In this document: piece by piece, positions 6,041 through 8,301 of the stretch
Layout of the letters: each line of letters begins with the position of its first letter
Position numbering within the stretch: position 1 is the stretch's first letter
DNA from: SIAJ01 sp035258765
GTDB taxonomy: Bacteria > Planctomycetota > Planctomycetia > Gemmatales > Gemmataceae
Length of the DNA: 8,301 nucleotides
Reading direction: 5' to 3'
Assembly (NCBI GenBank): GCA_035258765.1
Contig: DATFWZ010000401.1
Span: 1 to 8,301 of the forward strand
The notes under the pieces: model-generated
What the model was told of the DNA's origin: nothing
What the model saw: only the letters and a program-made list of their open reading frames with translations
Databases searched by the model: none
Made by a program: the position numbers and the translations under genes

Positions 6041-6072
6041 AGAGCACGCGTCTCGCGTGCTCTTGCTTTTTT
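6041..6072 (+). terminator. Rho-independent terminator of csrA
   Basis: AGAGCACGCG (6041-6050) and CGCGTGCTCT (6054-6063) form a perfect 10-bp stem with a 3-nt loop, followed by TGC and six T. This is a textbook intrinsic terminator 68 nt after the csrA stop. It overlaps the left arm of a larger palindrome. Confidence 0.85.
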
Positions 6073-6093
6073 GAGCGCGCGAGACGCGTGCTC
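6042..6093. repeat. Double-palindrome inverted repeat (BIME/REP-like) between convergent genes
   Basis: Two 21-bp arms, 6042-6062 and 6073-6093, are inverted copies of each other with 20 of 21 bases matching, separated by 10 bp (6063-6072) rich in T. Each arm is itself a near palindrome (GAGCACGCG...CGCGTGCTC), so it can fold alone or with the other arm. The placement in the gap between csrA and the NHL gene, which face each other, fits a bidirectional terminator. On the minus strand no T-run follows the first hairpin, so minus-strand termination is less certain. The modular form resembles dispersed REP/BIME elements; copies elsewhere cannot be checked from this window. Confidence 0.7.
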
Positions 6094-6101
6094 CACGACG
6101 T

Positions 6102-7109
6102 TCACTTCGCCGACTTCAGTACCCGGCCGTTCGAGCTGTCGGACACGTACATGACCCCGTCCGGGCCGATCGCGACCCCGTGCGGCTGCGTCAGCGGCAA
6201 CTCGTCCGCGGCGCCGCCGGGCTCCCCCTTGCCCTTCTTCGCGGTCCCGGCAACGCGGTTAATCGTGCCGTCCTTGACCGCGTACTTGCGAATACAGTGG
6301 TTCTCGGTGTCCGCGATCAGCACGTCGCCGGTCGGGTCGATCCAGAGGAACTTCGGGCCATCCATCTTGGCCTTCGCCGCCGGGCCGCCGTCACCCGCGT
6401 GCCCTTTCTCCCCGGTCCCGGCGACCGTCCTTACCTTTCCATCTTCGATGACTCTCAGGGCGTGCCCGGAGCGCTCGAGGATCCACAGCCGGCCGGCCTT
6501 GTCCACGGCCACCGCCCGCGGATCGACGAGCGGGGCGGATTTCGCGGCCGCGCCGTCCGCCGGCACTCCGCGACTTCCGTTCCCGGCCACGGTCTCGATC
6601 GTGCCGGCTTTCAGGTCGATCCGGCGGACGCGGCGATTCCCGAGGTCACAGACGTACAGCCCCTTCCCGTCGGCATCGAGGGCGACGTGGTAAGCCTGGT
6701 CGAACTGGGCGTCCTTCGCCGGGCCGCCGTCGCCGGCGTATCCCTTCTCACCGCCGGCAATCGTCGTCACTTCCCGCGTCTTCGGGTCGAGCTTGCGGAC
6801 GCGGTGATTGGACGTGTCGGCCACGTACATCACGCCGTCAGGGCCGACCGCAATGTTGTGCGGGGAGTTGAAGGCGGCCTTCTCGCCCACTCCGTCCGCG
6901 AACCCGGCCTTCCCGGACCCGGCCAGGACGGTCACCTTGCCCGCGGCGTCGATTTGCACGATCCGGTGGGCCCCGTACTCGGCCACGACAACCTGCCCGT
7001 CCAGGAAATCGAGGCCGAACGGCTGCTTGAGCCCGTCGGCAAACAGGACCAGCTTGTCGGCCGCCGCGGCCGGTCCGGCCGCCAGCACCAGCGCGATGAG
7101 GAGACGCAT
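6102..7109 (-). CDS. Secreted NHL-repeat six-bladed beta-propeller protein
   Basis: A 335-aa protein with a signal peptide (MRLLIALVLAAGPAAAA, cleavage near residue 17). Six NHL-type blades can be counted, centred on QPFGLDFLDGQVVVAEYG (29-46), PHNIAVGPDGVMYVADTSN (83-101), YHVALDADGKGLYVCDLGN (140-158), PRAVAVDKAGRLWILERSG (197-215), PKFLWIDPTGDVLIADTEN (252-270) and PHGVAIGPDGVMYVSDSSN (309-327). Between blades recur VAG.G..G..GDGG linkers. No catalytic residues can be assigned; propellers of this kind bind ligands, proteins or carbohydrates, and a few are lyases or lactonases. The minus-strand start ATG at 7109 has AAGG 6 nt before it. The gene ends 8 bp from a palindromic repeat and faces csrA. 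It is divergent from the TIGR03067 cluster. Confidence 0.92.
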   Translation of the reverse strand: MRLLIALVLAAGPAAAADKLVLFADGLKQPFGLDFLDGQVVVAEYGAHRIVQIDAAGKVTVLAGSGKAGFADGVGEKAAFNSPHNIAVGPDGVMYVADTSNHRVRKLDPKTREVTTIAGGEKGYAGDGGPAKDAQFDQAYHVALDADGKGLYVCDLGNRRVRRIDLKAGTIETVAGNGSRGVPADGAAAKSAPLVDPRAVAVDKAGRLWILERSGHALRVIEDGKVRTVAGTGEKGHAGDGGPAAKAKMDGPKFLWIDPTGDVLIADTENHCIRKYAVKDGTINRVAGTAKKGKGEPGGAADELPLTQPHGVAIGPDGVMYVSDSSNGRVLKSAK

Positions 7110-7156
7110 GGCTACCTTCGGGAATTTGAAACGTGCGGGTCCGCCGGGAGTCGGGT

Positions 7157-7162
7157 ATTATA
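7157..7162 (-). promoter_or_regulatory. Candidate -10 box (TATAAT) for the NHL gene
   Basis: On the minus strand the sequence reads exactly TATAAT, 47 bp upstream of the NHL gene start at 7109, giving a plausible leader of about 40 nt. No -35 match or extended -10 TG is visible at normal spacing, so this is tentative. It is the one AT-rich island in a very GC-rich divergent region. Confidence 0.4.
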
Positions 7163-7208
7163 CGGGACTGCGTTGTCGTCCACGGTCCCGGCCTGTTGCG
7201 ACAATCTG

Positions 7209-7238
7209 CGGTGACGGGCGGCGAATGACCCGTCACCG
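7209..7238. promoter_or_regulatory. Perfect 10-bp inverted repeat upstream of the TIGR03067 cluster
   Basis: CGGTGACGGG (7209-7218) and CCCGTCACCG (7229-7238) are exact reverse complements with a 10-nt spacer. The repeat ends 22 bp before the first TIGR03067 start at 7261. It could be an operator for a dimeric regulator or a leader-RNA hairpin. The spacer contains an in-frame ATG (7225) that would add 12 residues to that protein. Confidence 0.55.
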
Positions 7239-7260
7239 GTTACACCCTCCGAGACCTGCC

Positions 7261-7716
7261 ATGACTCCGTCGCTGCTCGTCGGCCTCGCCCTCACCGTCG
7301 GCGCCCCGGCCCCCAAAGATGCCCCCAAACCCACGCCCAAGCTCGAGGGCGACTGGGTGGTCGAGTCGTTCGAGCCGAAGGAAGGCGGTCCGCCGGACAA
7401 CGGGCCCGGTTCCATCACCATGACCATCGCCGCCGACCGGCTCCTCATCAAGGAGCCCCGTCGGGAGAAGCCGGAGGAAGCGGTCTACACGGTAGACCTG
7501 ACCAAGAAGCCCGCGACCATCGACATCCGGCCGGGTCGGGCTGGTGGCCCGGGGGGTCCACCGCCGCCAGACATCCTCATCAAGGGCATCCTCTCCATCG
7601 ACGGGGACACTCTGAAGCTCTGCTTCACCAGGGACGGCGACCGGCCGACGGAGTTCAAGGCGGACACCGAGAAGCACGTGATCCTCATCACCCTGAAGCG
7701 GGTCAAGGAGAAGTAG
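7261..7716 (+). CDS. TIGR03067 planctomycete-domain secreted protein, copy 1
   Basis: A 151-aa protein of the TIGR03067 family, found mainly in planctomycetes and of unknown function. Residues 1-17 are hydrophobic and end in a GAPA site that probably serves as signal peptide, followed by a Pro/Lys linker (PKDAPKPTPK). The domain runs 28-147: LEGDWVVESFEPKEGG, an ITMTIAADRLLIKEP strand, YTVDLTKKPATIDIRP, then GILSIDGDTLKLCFTRDGDRPTEF and a closing VILITLKRV. These match the family hallmarks GxW, DPTKxP, GDTLxLCF and RPTxF. A Gly/Pro-rich insert (91-103) is specific to this copy. Translation could instead begin at 7225, adding 12 residues with three Arg and one His, a better signal-peptide n-region, but the two neighbours start without such an extension. 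It heads a tandem cluster of three. Confidence 0.88.
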   Translation: MTPSLLVGLALTVGAPAPKDAPKPTPKLEGDWVVESFEPKEGGPPDNGPGSITMTIAADRLLIKEPRREKPEEAVYTVDLTKKPATIDIRPGRAGGPGGPPPPDILIKGILSIDGDTLKLCFTRDGDRPTEFKADTEKHVILITLKRVKEK

Positions 7717-7719
7717 CGG

Positions 7720-8145
7720 GTGACATCCGCCCTGCTCTTCCTGGCCCTCGTGCCCGCGGCCCCGGCGCCCAAGGACGCGCCCAAGCCGGCCGCGGACAAT
7801 CCCCTCCTGGGCGAGTGGGTGGTCGAGAGCCACGTCGCTTCCGGGAAGGTCCTTCCGAAGGTCGGGAAGGTTGAGACGATCACGATCACCAAGGACCGGT
7901 GGCAGATCGAGAAGGAGTCCAAGTCGGAGTCGCTCCTGAGTGTCGACCCGACCAAGGACCCGCCGCACGTCGACGTCTGGGTGCCGGACCAGGAAGAGAA
8001 TCGAGCCCGGGGCATTTACAAAGTCGAAGGCGACACGCTGACCGTGTGCTACTCGCTCGGCCCGGACCGGCCGACGAAGTTCGAGTCGCTGCCGAAGTCC
8101 CGCGTCTATCTCATAACGTTGAAACGGGTGAAGCCCGCGAAGTGA
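7720..8145 (+). CDS. TIGR03067 planctomycete-domain secreted protein, copy 2
   Basis: A 141-aa paralogue of the preceding gene, starting at a GTG 3 nt after that gene's stop, so the two are surely co-transcribed. AAGGAG at 7705-7710, inside the end of copy 1, serves as ribosome-binding site (9 nt spacing). The short signal-like segment MTSALLFLALVPAAPA leads into the linker PKDAPKPAADN, nearly the same as in copy 1. The domain follows: LLGEWVVESHVASGKVLP (29-46), ETITITKDRWQIE, SVDPTKDPPHVDVWV (74-88), GIYKVEGDTLTVCYSLGPDRPTKF (98-121) and YLITLKRVKPAK. It lacks the Gly/Pro insert of copy 1. Function is unknown; the fold is predicted to be a small lipocalin-like beta structure. Confidence 0.88.
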   Translation: MTSALLFLALVPAAPAPKDAPKPAADNPLLGEWVVESHVASGKVLPKVGKVETITITKDRWQIEKESKSESLLSVDPTKDPPHVDVWVPDQEENRARGIYKVEGDTLTVCYSLGPDRPTKFESLPKSRVYLITLKRVKPAK

Positions 8146-8161
8146 CTGCCGGAGTTAGCGC

Positions 8162-8301
8162 ATGCACGGATTGCTGATCGGTCTTGCCATGGTCGTCGCC
8201 GCCCCGGCCCCGAAGGCGCCGCCGAAGAAAGATCCGCCATCTCTCGTCGGGGAGTGGATCCCGGAGTCCGTGATCCACGGCGGCAAACCCCATCCGAACG
8301 A
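8162..8301 (+). CDS. TIGR03067-like secreted protein, copy 3 (cut by window end)
   Basis: The ATG at 8162, 16 bp after copy 2 ends, has GGAG (8151-8154) 7 nt upstream. The 46 codons visible read MHGLLIGLAMVVAAPAPKA, then a Lys/Pro linker (PPKKDPPS) and LVGEWIPESVIHGGKPHPN. The hydrophobic leader ending in AAPAPK and the LVGEW start of the domain match copies 1 and 2, so it is a third paralogue in the same operon. The 3' end lies outside the window. Confidence 0.8.
   Translation, partial: MHGLLIGLAMVVAAPAPKAPPKKDPPSLVGEWIPESVIHGGKPHPN

Noticed and set aside
6180..7214. 344-codon plus-strand open frame opposite the NHL gene
   Set aside because: The opposite frame encodes six clear NHL blades and a signal peptide; this frame has no domain and an Arg/Gly/Val-biased composition.

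Overview
The window looks like chromosomal DNA from a planctomycete, most likely of the Gemmata/Gemmataceae type. The evidence is a GC-rich composition, three tandem proteins of the TIGR03067 planctomycete-specific domain, a secreted double-DUF1080 (3-keto-disaccharide hydrolase) protein and an NHL beta-propeller protein, with few obvious sigma70 promoters. This is inference from protein families; there is no rRNA or other taxonomic marker here.

Layout, left to right. (1) 1-1797 +: the 3' part of a CocE/NonD-family alpha/beta hydrolase, running in from the left edge. (2) 1842-2902 +: a two-gene unit, a 74-aa unrecognised small protein overlapping (GTGA) a DUF6036/AbiEii-like nucleotidyltransferase-fold protein. 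Its larger gene has clearly lower GC at third codon positions than its neighbours. (3) 2966-4282 +: a secreted protein with two DUF1080 domains. (4) 4319-5394 -: a translationally coupled pair, a bacterial PH-domain membrane protein followed by a LOG/TIGR00730 protein. It is convergent with the DUF1080 gene. (5) 5395-5771: a divergent intergenic region with a very G/C-skewed inverted repeat and a 12-bp ribosome-binding motif present once on each strand. (6) 5772-5972 +: csrA, followed by a folded 3' region and a terminator that is half of a larger repeat-type palindrome. (7) 6102-7109 -: a secreted six-bladed NHL propeller protein, convergent with csrA. (8) 7110-7260: a divergent promoter region with a perfect 10-bp inverted repeat. 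(9) 7261-8301 +: three tandem TIGR03067 genes, the last cut by the window end.

Most genes look like ordinary housekeeping or planctomycete accessory genes. The parts most worth following up are the small-protein/nucleotidyltransferase pair, a possible toxin-antitoxin-like module, and the csrA locus. The csrA transcript carries four CAGGAG motifs, two of them in the loops of predicted hairpins, which suggests CsrA autoregulation through leader and 3' elements. No rRNA, tRNA, CRISPR array, transposase or phage gene was seen.
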